Below, in pieces: positions 1 through 6,673 of a DNA stretch of 25,858 nucleotides. Numbering within the stretch: position 1 is the stretch's first letter; each line of letters begins with the position of its first letter. The stretch lies in the IMG/VR virus record IMGVR_UViG_3300005841_000079, positions 1-25,858 of that record. One strand, 5' to 3'. The notes beneath the pieces are model-generated. The model was not told the origin of the DNA. It did not search any database and saw nothing but the letters and a program-made list of their open reading frames with translations. The stretch comes from a virus. Position numbers and translations under genes: made by a program.

Positions 1-30
1 TAGGCAAGAGGCACCAGGCGATGGGGAGCA

Positions 31-94
31 TCCGTGCTAATCCGTGAAATCCGTGTCTCGCTCGATACGGTGCTAATCTGTGAGATCCGTGTTT
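31..94 (-). repeat. Two tandem CACGGAT-type elements
   Basis: Two copies (31-57 and 68-94) in the minus orientation. The second begins directly at the TGA stop of the 205-residue structural gene. Confidence 0.85.
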
Positions 95-711
95 CATGAT
101 TCGCCTGGGATAACGATGTTGATCTGCTCGAACTCGGGCGGGCCGGCTACGTTCAATGTGTGATAGAGCCCGGTGTCGGTGTTCTTGAACTGCAGGTTGC
201 CATTTTTGAGCCGGTAATTGTTGCCATAGATCGGGACCAGGCCGACCACAGCGATCGCCAGATCACCGGGTTGATCGAGTTGGAGCTGCTCCTGGCCGAC
301 TGCGCCGACCACCCACAGCGTATGATACAAACCGGTATCGATGTTTTTGAGCTGCAGTTTGCCGGCGTTGTATTGGTAATTGGTCCCGCTCACCGGCAGA
401 AACGTGGCCGGGACGTACACTGGCGACGTCGGCGCGGAGATGATCATCAGATCCCGGATATCGGCCGTGCCATCGCTTTCGGGGACCTGGATCCTGAATT
501 TGTCGCGATTGTTGGTGCCGACTTGCACCAGATAAATCCCATGATCGAGCACCTGGCTGATCGCGCCATCCTCGTCAGCGACCACAGTGATGATCGGCGC
601 GGTGAGAACGCCGAGCCCATCAATAGCCGGGTTGGTTTCGCACAAGAACTTGACGGCTGTGCTCGCACGCGGCTGGTCCGCAGCGTCAATGAATGTGCCG
701 GTTACGGTCAT
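94..711 (-). CDS. Phage structural protein with duplicated C-terminal module
   Basis: This 205-residue protein is the last leftward gene visible and lies downstream of the capsid genes, so a neck, tail or fibre-type structural role is likely but not proven. Residues 1-92 look like a beta-sandwich of the kind often found at the start of phage tail or adhesion proteins: a VTGTFxD opening, an ADEDGAIS turn and a YLVQVG strand. The rest holds two copies of one module, at about 109-145 and 163-198. Each has a G(T/N)NY opening, a KLQLKN or NLQFKN strand and the shared string DTGLYHTL. The stop codon TGA (94-96) is followed directly by a CACGGAT-type repeat. No enzyme motif is seen. Confidence 0.75.
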   Translation of the reverse strand: MTVTGTFIDAADQPRASTAVKFLCETNPAIDGLGVLTAPIITVVADEDGAISQVLDHGIYLVQVGTNNRDKFRIQVPESDGTADIRDLMIISAPTSPVYVPATFLPVSGTNYQYNAGKLQLKNIDTGLYHTLWVVGAVGQEQLQLDQPGDLAIAVVGLVPIYGNNYRLKNGNLQFKNTDTGLYHTLNVAGPPEFEQINIVIPGES

Positions 712-712
712 T

Positions 713-742
713 TAGACACTGATTTCACGGATTAACACTGAT
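713..742. repeat. CACGGAT-type element encoding a protein end
   Basis: One plus-oriented copy. Read on the minus strand, it supplies the C-terminal ISVNP residues and TGA stop of the 85-residue gene and reaches to the start of the structural gene at 711. Confidence 0.85.
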
Positions 743-982
743 GGGTTTGTCGTACTTGGATCCACCGCCTTCGTAGTGTTGAATTACTTTGCCGAGCCGC
801 ATGCGGGCGTCTTCCAGATGGCGGTAGGCCAGCGTGACATTGGCAAACAACTCACTCCTCGTTTCCCCGTTCAGAGCTGAACCGTTCAGGACAGAATGTT
901 GCTTCAGCGCGTGAACACGCTTGGCAGTGCTGTCGATGTCCGAGCGCAACAGATCGCAGACTTCCTTTAGGTCATGCTCCAT
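725..982 (-). CDS. Small hypothetical protein downstream of gp36-like gene
   Basis: The frame is open from 1021, but the ATG at 982 is preferred. It has a good ribosome site (AGGAG, about 8 bases upstream) and overlaps the end of the gp36-like gene by only 11 bases. The 85-residue product is mostly helical (EHDLKEVCDLLRSDID, then an HALKQH segment) and ends in a KYDKPISVNP tail. That tail and its TGA stop are encoded by a CACGGAT-type repeat, so the true ancestral C-terminus may have differed. I do not recognise the family. Its place among head-tail joining genes suggests a virion or assembly role. Confidence 0.65.
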   Translation of the reverse strand: MEHDLKEVCDLLRSDIDSTAKRVHALKQHSVLNGSALNGETRSELFANVTLAYRHLEDARMRLGKVIQHYEGGGSKYDKPISVNP

Positions 983-1394
983 CCTGGTCTCCTGGTTGGA
1001 ACGTATTGTTCGGTTCTTCAACTGACGGCTTTTGCGGGGTCACGATATCGCCGGTGGATGGGCTTACGGCCGTGTCGCCTTTGGCCACGCCTTTTAGGAA
1101 TTCCTCGGCATCGTCGGCGGCTGGTTTGCGTTGTTCGGCGCTGCTGGTCTGGACGCGTTTGCACAGCCGATAGATCGCGATGTCCACCGCCGGATTAAGC
1201 ACTTCAGGCGGAAGCCCGGCGGCATCGAGCGGGACTTGTTTGCCCACAAACCCGCGCACGTAATCGGTCGTGCGAGCGAGAATGTCCGGGAGCGGATCGC
1301 TCTGCCCATCAGCAATGATCTCGCGATACTTCTCGACCTCAGCATTATTGAGGTCGTTCAGCACCTGCGCGGCGGTGAGAGCGGTCCAAGCCAT
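972..1394 (-). CDS. Mu gp36-like protein (DUF1320-type)
   Basis: The 140-residue product matches the plan of Mu gp36/DUF1320 proteins, which lie just after the capsid gene and are thought to act at the head-tail junction. It opens with WTALTAAQVLNDLNNAEVE, continues with a segment on LARTTDYVRGFVG, and has the helix LNPAVDIAIYRLCKR typical of the family. A Pro/Asp/Ser-rich C-terminal tail (about 105-140) is probably disordered. The start ATG at 1394 has no clear ribosome site; the base-paired repeat at 1405-1474 lies immediately upstream. The assignment rests on pattern and position, not on a search. Confidence 0.75.
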   Translation of the reverse strand: MAWTALTAAQVLNDLNNAEVEKYREIIADGQSDPLPDILARTTDYVRGFVGKQVPLDAAGLPPEVLNPAVDIAIYRLCKRVQTSSAEQRKPAADDAEEFLKGVAKGDTAVSPSTGDIVTPQKPSVEEPNNTFQPGDQDGA

Positions 1395-1404
1395 CAGATT
1401 TTCG

Positions 1405-1474
1405 AGACACGGATTTCACGGATTCTCACGGAGCGATGAAGCCTCTCCGTGAAAATCCGAGTTAATCGGTGTCT
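1405..1474. repeat. Inverted pair of CACGGAT repeats forming a long hairpin
   Basis: Two copies of the CACGGAT-type element face each other (1405-1433 and 1446-1474) around a short loop. The outer arms AGACAC and GTGTCT and the inner arms CACGGAG and CTCCGTG pair, with a few mismatches, over nearly 29 bases. The left-facing copy supplies the TAG stop of the secreted-protein gene (1473-1475). Such a structure between two genes of one operon could act as an mRNA processing or attenuation site. There is no T-run typical of a Rho-independent terminator. Confidence 0.8.
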
Positions 1475-1961
1475 AGTTATTCACCGACCATGAGATGGAA
1501 TTCGTGATCGCATTGGTGAGCGCGGTAGTGATCGTTCCCAATCGCCAGTAAGCGACGTTGTTGAACGTCGAAGCCGGGAAATTGGTGAACGCGATGTAAT
1601 TGGTCGTCGCTGCGGTCAGGTTCACCGTCAGGGTATAGGGCGTTGCAGCGGCCCAATTGGTGCCATCGTTCGAGACCTGGAAGTTCAGCGTGACGGCATT
1701 GGTTGTGGTGGCCGGGGTGAATGACGCGAGAATGCCCAGCCCGCGATCCTTGCGCGCCGCTACAGCGGTGGAGTTCACCGTATAGGTGGTGTTCGAGGAG
1801 AGCGGACTGGTTGTCGTGATCGTGCCGCCGCTCGTGGGTGTGACTTGGGCGTGGACGTCCAGCGGTGGGATGAATAGGGGCGCAAATAGCCCAATGGTCA
1901 GCAATAGACAGACAATGCCGGCCATGAGCAGGGCGAACTGATTTTTCAGGATTCGTTTCAT
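1473..1961 (-). CDS. Secreted Thr/Asn-rich protein next to capsid gene
   Basis: The 162-residue product starts with a clear export signal: KRILKNQ, then a long hydrophobic stretch at about 8-33, with a probable cleavage near VHAQ at 36-39. The mature part is rich in Thr, Asn and Ser. It contains a VSNDGTNW string, which is common in phage beta-sandwich structural proteins, followed by alternating strands to the end (SISWSVNN). A signal peptide is unusual for a gene inside a head-morphogenesis cluster. It may be a surface-exposed or excluded-superinfection factor, or a structural protein with an N-terminal membrane anchor. The family is unknown to me. Confidence 0.7.
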   Translation of the reverse strand: MKRILKNQFALLMAGIVCLLLTIGLFAPLFIPPLDVHAQVTPTSGGTITTTSPLSSNTTYTVNSTAVAARKDRGLGILASFTPATTTNAVTLNFQVSNDGTNWAAATPYTLTVNLTAATTNYIAFTNFPASTFNNVAYWRLGTITTALTNAITNSISWSVNN

Positions 1962-2000
1962 AGTCTTCAGTTTTGTTTTGGGTTCGGCGCGCGCGACGAG

Positions 2001-2047
2001 CTCATTGGCGAGTCGCCAATGAGAGCGGGCGAGTCGCCCGCGCCACC
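2001..2047. repeat. Bipartite palindromic REP-like element
   Basis: Two adjacent near-perfect palindromes lie between the capsid gene and the secreted-protein gene. The first (2001-2023) has 11-base arms around a single G. The second (2025-2041) reads GCGGGCGAGTCGCCCGC. Both share the core GGCGAGTCGCC or its variant GGCGAGTCGCCC, and the element ends in GCGCCACCCA. The same two-hairpin plan with the same ending occurs at 17856-17901. Resembles REP elements; could stabilise or attenuate mRNA downstream of the capsid gene. Confidence 0.85.
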
Positions 2048-2055
2048 CAGTTGAG

Positions 2056-2997
2056 TTAGCTCAGATCGATGCGTTTGGCGGCGATGGTGCTGGTTTGTGC
2101 GATGTGCTCGCTCCAATCGATCACGTGCGCGTCGTAAAACCCGCTCGGCGCCATCCACGATCGCACTGATTGCACTCCACCAGGGCCGACGGTGAAGTTC
2201 TTGAATGCGCTCGGGTCATACTGCGTGGGGGTGGGCATGCTGTAGGTGACCAGCACCTGGCCGGCGAGCAACCGCGCCTTGACCTTGGCCTGGCCGAGCT
2301 GCGCGGAGTTGTACGTGATCGCGTAAGCGGCCACATCCACCGGGATCGCGAGCACGCTGTTGAGCTGCTCGAGCGTGATGCCGCCCACTTGCACGCCGAC
2401 TGCGCGGGCCTTGGCCTTGGGATGATTGCGCAGGGTACGCCAGGCGGTGAGGCTCATGGTGACCTTGATGCCTTCCGTGCTGCCACAGGCGGTGGCGAGG
2501 TCATCGATGATCTTATCCAGTTGATCGATCGGATCCACATCAGGATTGCTCCAGACTCCGATCGGCGCGGCTTCGGCTACTAGCGCGGCCAGAACGATGT
2601 CGCATACGTTGCGGACGTGACTGAGCGCGGTGACGTTGAGGAGGGCGCGGATCTTACCTTCATCCAGGAGTTGCTGGCTTACGGAATTGTCCGGGCCGGC
2701 CATGTTCCGTTCTTCCTTGTCCACGGTCACCTCGAGCGCCTGCGGTTTGCAGTTGTAGAAGGCGTCGGTGGCCTCGAACATAATGCGTTTGGCTTCGCCG
2801 CCCAAGGGGCGTGCGGTGCTGTACGTCTGGAACGCATTGAGGTCGTCGAACTTTTTGTATTGGCCGGTGGATCCGCCCACGACAACTGTCGGGGCGAGCC
2901 GCTCGGCTAGTTCCATCGCTCGGCGCAGGTCGTTCATGTGCCCCTGCGCAAACGTGGTGAGCTGCTGGTTCATTACTGCGGTAGCTTCTCGTGCCAT
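2056..2997 (-). CDS. Major capsid protein (HK97-fold, inferred)
   Basis: The 313-residue product sits where Mu-like phages carry the major head protein, just after protease/scaffold and decoration genes. It is acidic to neutral and has no enzyme motif. It has an N-terminal helical arm (about 1-40, including LRRAMELAERLAP). A long helix-rich middle has DEGKIRALLNVTALSHVRNVCDIVLAALVAE. The C-terminal part has typical capsid strings such as MSLTAWRTLRNHP, LAGQVLVTYSMPTPTQYDPSAF and a closing strand with SWSEH-like residues (DVIDWSEH region near 290). The HK97 fold is inferred from position and general character, not from a clear signature. The gene is followed by a REP-like double hairpin. Confidence 0.8.
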   Translation of the reverse strand: MAREATAVMNQQLTTFAQGHMNDLRRAMELAERLAPTVVVGGSTGQYKKFDDLNAFQTYSTARPLGGEAKRIMFEATDAFYNCKPQALEVTVDKEERNMAGPDNSVSQQLLDEGKIRALLNVTALSHVRNVCDIVLAALVAEAAPIGVWSNPDVDPIDQLDKIIDDLATACGSTEGIKVTMSLTAWRTLRNHPKAKARAVGVQVGGITLEQLNSVLAIPVDVAAYAITYNSAQLGQAKVKARLLAGQVLVTYSMPTPTQYDPSAFKNFTVGPGGVQSVRSWMAPSGFYDAHVIDWSEHIAQTSTIAAKRIDLS

Positions 2998-3006
2998 AAT
3001 GATTTG

Positions 3007-3030
3007 TTAGTTGCTGGTTGCTGGTTGCTG
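3007..3030. repeat. Triple TTGCTGG microrepeat
   Basis: Three near-perfect copies of TTGCTGG lie in the short gap between the decoration-protein gene and the capsid start. The element belongs to the class of roughly three-unit short repeats that occupy gene junctions across the window. It occupies the place where the capsid gene's ribosome site would be expected. Confidence 0.75.
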
Positions 3031-3036
3031 ATGAGG

Positions 3037-3429
3037 TTACGGCAGGATGACCGGGGCCAATGTGGCGGCCTCGAACAAGTCGCCCGCGGCGGCATCTTCC
3101 AAAGCCACGCCTACCACAACGCGCGCGGTGCCGGCGGCTTCGTCGGTCACGACTGTGCCGTCGTTTTTCTGTTCGAGCCGATCGAACTGCTTGATCGCTC
3201 CGCCGGCTTTGAGCCGGACCGAGCCGGATAACGCGCCGAGGACCCCGACGCTTGAGTTTTTCGCCGCCACTTCGCCATCCAGGATGACGCCGAAGGCGGG
3301 CACGGTTTTGGAATCGTTCAGCGCGTCCACGCCGGCGGCGGCTTTAACGAGGTAACCTTCCTTGCCCGAGTAATCGACGCCGGTAACAAGGATGACGTTG
3401 TTTTCTCTGCTGAATAATGCTGAGCCCAT
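3037..3429 (-). CDS. Head decoration / capsid-associated protein (DUF2190-like)
   Basis: The open frame runs upstream to 3636, but that part overlaps the protease gene and reads as low-complexity nonsense. The ATG at 3429 gives a 130-residue product that starts MGSALFSRENN. It is small, Gly/Ala/Val rich and all-beta in character. Strings such as GYLVKAAAGVDAL, AFGVILDGEVA and GTARVVVGVALEDAAAGD resemble small capsid-decoration proteins of the DUF2190 type. Position between protease/scaffold and capsid supports this. The ribosome site is weak (GCGGAAC), and GTTGGTTG-type repeats lie just upstream. Confidence 0.7.
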   Translation of the reverse strand: MGSALFSRENNVILVTGVDYSGKEGYLVKAAAGVDALNDSKTVPAFGVILDGEVAAKNSSVGVLGALSGSVRLKAGGAIKQFDRLEQKNDGTVVTDEAAGTARVVVGVALEDAAAGDLFEAATLAPVILP

Positions 3430-3496
3430 AAGTTGGTTGATGGTTGTTCCGCGTAAAAGTCTGGCGCTCCTGGCGCCAGCCTCACGCGGCTTTGGG

Positions 3497-4015
3497 TTAA
3501 TCTGTGATACCGAACAGTTCGGGTTTGTCGTTGCGCACGGCGTTCCAGGCTTCGCCGTAGGTGCAACGATTGCGCAATTGATATTCGCGCACGGTGCTTT
3601 CGCGTTCCTTGGCGGTCTTCGCTTCGTCGCCGGCACCCGCCTCTCCTGGCGGGGTGCTGTCCTTGCGGTTCAGCAACGGCTTATCTTTCCCGGCCTTGTC
3701 GTTTGCCATTGTGGGTTTGGCGACGATGTCTTTGAGGAACTCGATGCGATCAGCGCGGTTCTTCATGTTGCTCAACACGGGCTTGAGCTTGGCGCGTTTG
3801 CCGTCGTCTTTGATTCCGTGCGAGTCCAGGTCGGCATCGATCTGTTCGGTGAGAAGTTCGCCGTTGGTCTTCTCCAGATCGGTGACGCGGTTTTTGAGCT
3901 GGGGCAGTTCGGCTTTGATGCCGTCCCGCTCGGTGATGATGCTGGTCACGGCCGCGAGGATCGCGTCTTCGCTCGCCTCGGCGGACAGACCAAGCTTTGC
4001 GGCTACACTGTTCAT
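3497..4015 (-). CDS. Possible nested scaffold product from internal start of protease gene
   Basis: At codon 205 of the protease gene an ATG is preceded by GAAAGGACCC, a purine-rich ribosome-site-like sequence, although its spacing (3 bases after AGGA) is shorter than ideal. Translation from here would give a 172-residue protein consisting only of the helical scaffold half (MNSVAAKLGL onward). In phage Mu the scaffold Z is made from an internal start in gene I. The arrangement here looks equivalent. The existence of a separate product is inferred. Confidence 0.5.
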   Translation of the reverse strand: MNSVAAKLGLSAEASEDAILAAVTSIITERDGIKAELPQLKNRVTDLEKTNGELLTEQIDADLDSHGIKDDGKRAKLKPVLSNMKNRADRIEFLKDIVAKPTMANDKAGKDKPLLNRKDSTPPGEAGAGDEAKTAKERESTVREYQLRNRCTYGEAWNAVRNDKPELFGITD

Positions 4016-4627
4016 GGGTCCTTTCGTTGTTTGTTTGCTGCCCGCCTGGTGGCCCGTCCGGCCAGGACCCAGGCGATTACTGAGAGGGACCATCCCTCTC
4101 AAATTGGGTTTGTTCGTAAGCCCCGCGCCGCTCAATAGCAGCGGGCGGATTTTCATCTCGATCGTTTTGCGTTTCGCGTTCTTCAGCGGTGGCTCGATGA
4201 ATTCCCAGCCTTCTGGCGGGAATACGCCGGACAGGAACCGGAATCGGCCGTTGCGGACCGCGGCCTCGCCTGTGTCGCTCCAGCGGATCTGCCACCAGGC
4301 GCCGGCAGACCGATTCTCCCAAGCTGTGATCCAGCCGGCGGCTTCGCTGGATTTGTTCAGGTCATCTGAGAAATGATCGAAATCAATGAGCAGCCCGGTG
4401 AAGTTCGGCTTGGCGACCAGGGCGTCGAAACTGTTCTTCATCGCGGTCAACGCTTTGTCATCGAGGATCTGCAGGGCCTTGCGGACCGTGCCGTCCGGCA
4501 GTTTCTCGATGTTCGGGAATTGGCCAATGGGCAGCCCGTGATACCAGCCATCGGCCGGGAGCGTGAACTTGCCGTCGGCGCCGCGGTTGGTGAGCGGCAG
4601 TAGTAAACTTGAATAGTCCTGGTTCAT
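3497..4627 (-). CDS. Mu I-like prohead protease with C-terminal scaffold domain
   Basis: The 376-residue product fits Mu-like I proteins, which combine a capsid maturation protease with a scaffold. Residues 1-190 form the protease: LPADGWYHGLPIGQFPN, the LLIDFDHFS segment, and the downstream LLSGAGLTNKPNL string where the catalytic Ser is expected (LSGAGLTNKPN is a hallmark of this family). Residues 205-376 are a helical scaffold with a coiled-coil stretch (about 235-265) and a Lys/Asp-rich tail. The start overlaps the portal stop by ATGA. An in-frame internal ATG (listed separately) could give the scaffold alone. Mu itself makes such a nested product (Z within I). Confidence 0.9.
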   Translation of the reverse strand: MNQDYSSLLLPLTNRGADGKFTLPADGWYHGLPIGQFPNIEKLPDGTVRKALQILDDKALTAMKNSFDALVAKPNFTGLLIDFDHFSDDLNKSSEAAGWITAWENRSAGAWWQIRWSDTGEAAVRNGRFRFLSGVFPPEGWEFIEPPLKNAKRKTIEMKIRPLLLSGAGLTNKPNLRGMVPLSNRLGPGRTGHQAGSKQTTKGPMNSVAAKLGLSAEASEDAILAAVTSIITERDGIKAELPQLKNRVTDLEKTNGELLTEQIDADLDSHGIKDDGKRAKLKPVLSNMKNRADRIEFLKDIVAKPTMANDKAGKDKPLLNRKDSTPPGEAGAGDEAKTAKERESTVREYQLRNRCTYGEAWNAVRNDKPELFGITD

Positions 4628-6228
4628 ATCAGGGTGGTTTTTTTGCGCAGGTCGTCCACGACGGCGTTGGTCATCGATTCGGCTAACACTTCCTGGAGCG
4701 CGGCCGCGTACTCCGGCCGGGCGCGAACCTGGTCCGCCAGGTCGGGCACGTCTTTGAGGAGTTGCTCGAGTTCGCGTTGGAATTGGTCCTGATCAGTCGT
4801 TTGCAGGAGGGCTTCCAGCCGTTGGAAGATGGGTTGCAGACTGGTTGCACGGGCGCGGATGACGCGCTGCATGCCGGTGGACTGCTGGGCCGTTGATCGG
4901 TTGCGGAGTCCCAAGCCTGAAGGCGGGGCGCCTTCAGGAGCACCCGAGGCGGGCGCGCTCCCCGGAGCAGGCTGCGGCTTCAGTTCCAGCGTATAACCGG
5001 TCTTTTCTTTCAGCTCTTCGATGTCGCGCTGATATCCGGCCTGGGCGAGTTTGAATGTATTTTCAACTTCTTCTTTGATGTCCGCTTCGTCGCGTGGACA
5101 GAGTTCCCAATAAGCCAGGGCCGGTTCGCCTGCGTGCTCGCGCGAGAGAACGTCGGCATCGAATTGCTTCTGGAAAACTTCGTTCAGCTCGGCGGCTTCG
5201 CCTTCGGCGATCTCGTCGAACGTATCTTCGTGCGCGCCGCCGGCCAGTGTGCCGCTGCCGCTCTCGGTGAGCATGGTGAGCTTGCCGCCTGTGCCGGCCA
5301 AGACCAGCTCCTCATCCTGATACCGGATATGATCGCGGAACGGGTTCACGCCGCGGGGTTGATCGTTCGGTTTGTAATCGCTCCCGGCCGGTAACGCGCC
5401 GCTGCCGCCGGCAGCGATCCGCGTGGCGGCGTCTTCGTAGTCCTTTTCTTTGCCTTGCTGGATGTTGCCGGGCATCAGGACGACGCCGCTGGGGATGCCG
5501 TAGATCTCGATGAAACCGTCCCAATCTTTTTGGGAGAGGTTCTTGCGCAGGTAACAGAGCAGGCCAACCTCATCGATGGCCATGTCGCACTCGCGAATGA
5601 TGAATCCAGCCGGGTCAATGACGTTGGTTTTGAGCGCATCGAAGGTGCTGGCGCGGCTTTCTTTGTTGTACGCCCATGGGCCGTACAACCCGTCGCGCAC
5701 CCAGGTCCATTGATCGAGTGGTTCGAGATGGATAATGTCGCCGTCGGGGCTGCGGTGCTTTTGCAAATGGCTGAACCCGCGGAACTCGGCCAGGGCCAGG
5801 AACGCGATCGCGCCGCTGAGGTTGTCAATGGCGTCATAGGCGGCGCGCAGGGTTTGTTTCTGGGCGTCGGCCTGGGCCTGGGTGGATCCGAGGGGCAGCT
5901 CGGCCACGGTCTTGATGTCCCAATCCAGCTTTTGCAAGGCGGCCCGGCGCCGGATGATGAGCGCCCGATGTGTGGCGTTGCGTTTCTCGACCAGGCGGTA
6001 CAGCCATTGCAGATCCGCGAATTCACCGCGTTGCCCGGCTTCCATGAGCGTGACGGATCTGGCAACGGTCAGGCCACGAAGTGGGTTGTACCATTCGCGC
6101 CAGCGATTTGTGCCACGGACTAGGCGCTCCATATCCAGCGCCGAGCCGGGGATCGCGGCCTGGACGCGGTTCAGGAGCGGCCAGGCGGCACTGACCAGGG
6201 CGGATTTGAGGTTGCGGAAAAAGGTCAT
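4624..6228 (-). CDS. Portal protein (Mu gp29-like, DUF935-type)
   Basis: The start is the ATG at 6228, which overlaps the TGA of the zinc-ribbon gene by ATGA; the longer open frame upstream is a shadow of that gene. The 534-residue product has the expected features of Mu-type portals. These include an N-terminal segment with NPLRGLTVARSVTLMEAGQRGEFADLQWLYRLVEKRN, then HRALIIRRRAALQKLDWDI, then a core with FIEIYGIPSGVVLMPG (typical YG.P string). The acidic helix QDEELVLAGTGGKLTMLTESGSG follows, with a C-terminal helical region. It forms the ring through which DNA enters the capsid. The Pro/Gly/Ala-rich stretch near 415-440 is probably a flexible linker before a helical C-terminal tail. No MuF gene follows. 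Confidence 0.9.
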   Translation of the reverse strand: MTFFRNLKSALVSAAWPLLNRVQAAIPGSALDMERLVRGTNRWREWYNPLRGLTVARSVTLMEAGQRGEFADLQWLYRLVEKRNATHRALIIRRRAALQKLDWDIKTVAELPLGSTQAQADAQKQTLRAAYDAIDNLSGAIAFLALAEFRGFSHLQKHRSPDGDIIHLEPLDQWTWVRDGLYGPWAYNKESRASTFDALKTNVIDPAGFIIRECDMAIDEVGLLCYLRKNLSQKDWDGFIEIYGIPSGVVLMPGNIQQGKEKDYEDAATRIAAGGSGALPAGSDYKPNDQPRGVNPFRDHIRYQDEELVLAGTGGKLTMLTESGSGTLAGGAHEDTFDEIAEGEAAELNEVFQKQFDADVLSREHAGEPALAYWELCPRDEADIKEEVENTFKLAQAGYQRDIEELKEKTGYTLELKPQPAPGSAPASGAPEGAPPSGLGLRNRSTAQQSTGMQRVIRARATSLQPIFQRLEALLQTTDQDQFQRELEQLLKDVPDLADQVRARPEYAAALQEVLAESMTNAVVDDLRKKTTLI

Positions 6229-6611
6229 GGCTGAGCGTGAAGCATCTGGAGCATGGCGCGTGGAGCGTGGGAGGGGGTATGGACATCCATCCTTATCGTT
6301 CCAATGTCCGTAACTGCCTGTTCCGTGCGAAATTTTGATGGTTTTATCGATGGCGGCGGTGGGGATGAAATCCGGGGATGATCCTTCTCCCATCGGCGTG
6401 TGCGGCAAAGGTCCGAACAAAAGGCGGCGCCAGGGGTTTTGGGCGTGAAGAGGCCGGTGCATTCGCAACAGTGCCGTGGCTGAGGCCGGAAGATCCGCGG
6501 GCGCTCCGCTTTCCACCCATGGATCCGGCAGAGGTCCGAGCAAACCTTCTTCGTCGCGCGTTTCGGCGTGAACGGCTTCCCGCAGACCGGGCATGGGATC
6601 GGGGTCTTCAT
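6225..6611 (-). CDS. Small protein with two tandem zinc ribbons
   Basis: The 128-residue product lies between the large terminase and portal genes. It shows two copies of one metal-binding pattern. The first is CPVCGKPFTP (C7, C10) with CSDLC (C24, C28). The second is CCECTGLFTP (C48, C51) with CSDLCRTRRW (C65, C69). The eight Cys fit two zinc sites of the short ribbon type. The C-terminus (about 108-128) is encoded by a GCTCCACGC-type microrepeat and reads as low-complexity Met/His/Pro. Phage Mu has a small zinc protein, Com, but that gene sits elsewhere and homology is not implied. The start codon has no clear ribosome site; two CACGGAT elements lie upstream. Confidence 0.65.
   Translation of the reverse strand: MKTPIPCPVCGKPFTPKRATKKVCSDLCRIHGWKAERPRIFRPQPRHCCECTGLFTPKTPGAAFCSDLCRTRRWEKDHPRISSPPPPSIKPSKFRTEQAVTDIGTIRMDVHTPSHAPRAMLQMLHAQP
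6241..6271. repeat. GGAGCATGG / GGAGCGTGG microrepeat
   Basis: About three copies of a TGGAGC(A/G)TGG unit, overlapping the 3' end of the zinc-ribbon gene on the minus strand and so encoding its last residues (PSHAPRAMLQMLHA). It is another of the short three-unit junction repeats. Related CCATGCTCC strings occur near 21230. Confidence 0.65.
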
Positions 6612-6616
6612 GGGTG

Positions 6617-6673
6617 GACACTGTGAAATCCGTGTCTCATCCGGCTCAGTGTTAATTCGTGAAATCCGTGTCT
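6617..6673 (-). repeat. Two tandem CACGGAT-type elements after terminase gene
   Basis: Two copies in the minus orientation (6617-6637 and 6647-6673). The upstream one begins directly at the TGA stop of the large terminase gene (TGA followed by GACACGG). They fill the whole gap between terminase and zinc-ribbon genes and so occupy the latter's ribosome-binding region. Confidence 0.85.

Noticed and set aside
3392-4138. Plus-strand open frame opposite the protease/scaffold gene
   Set aside because: Its sequence is Phe/Gly/Val-rich without motif and mirrors the codon pattern of the real minus-strand gene.
6229-6621. N-terminal extension of the portal frame
   Set aside because: It is the alternate frame of the zinc-ribbon gene, low-complexity in sequence; the ATG at 6228 has an ATGA overlap and starts the family-like part.
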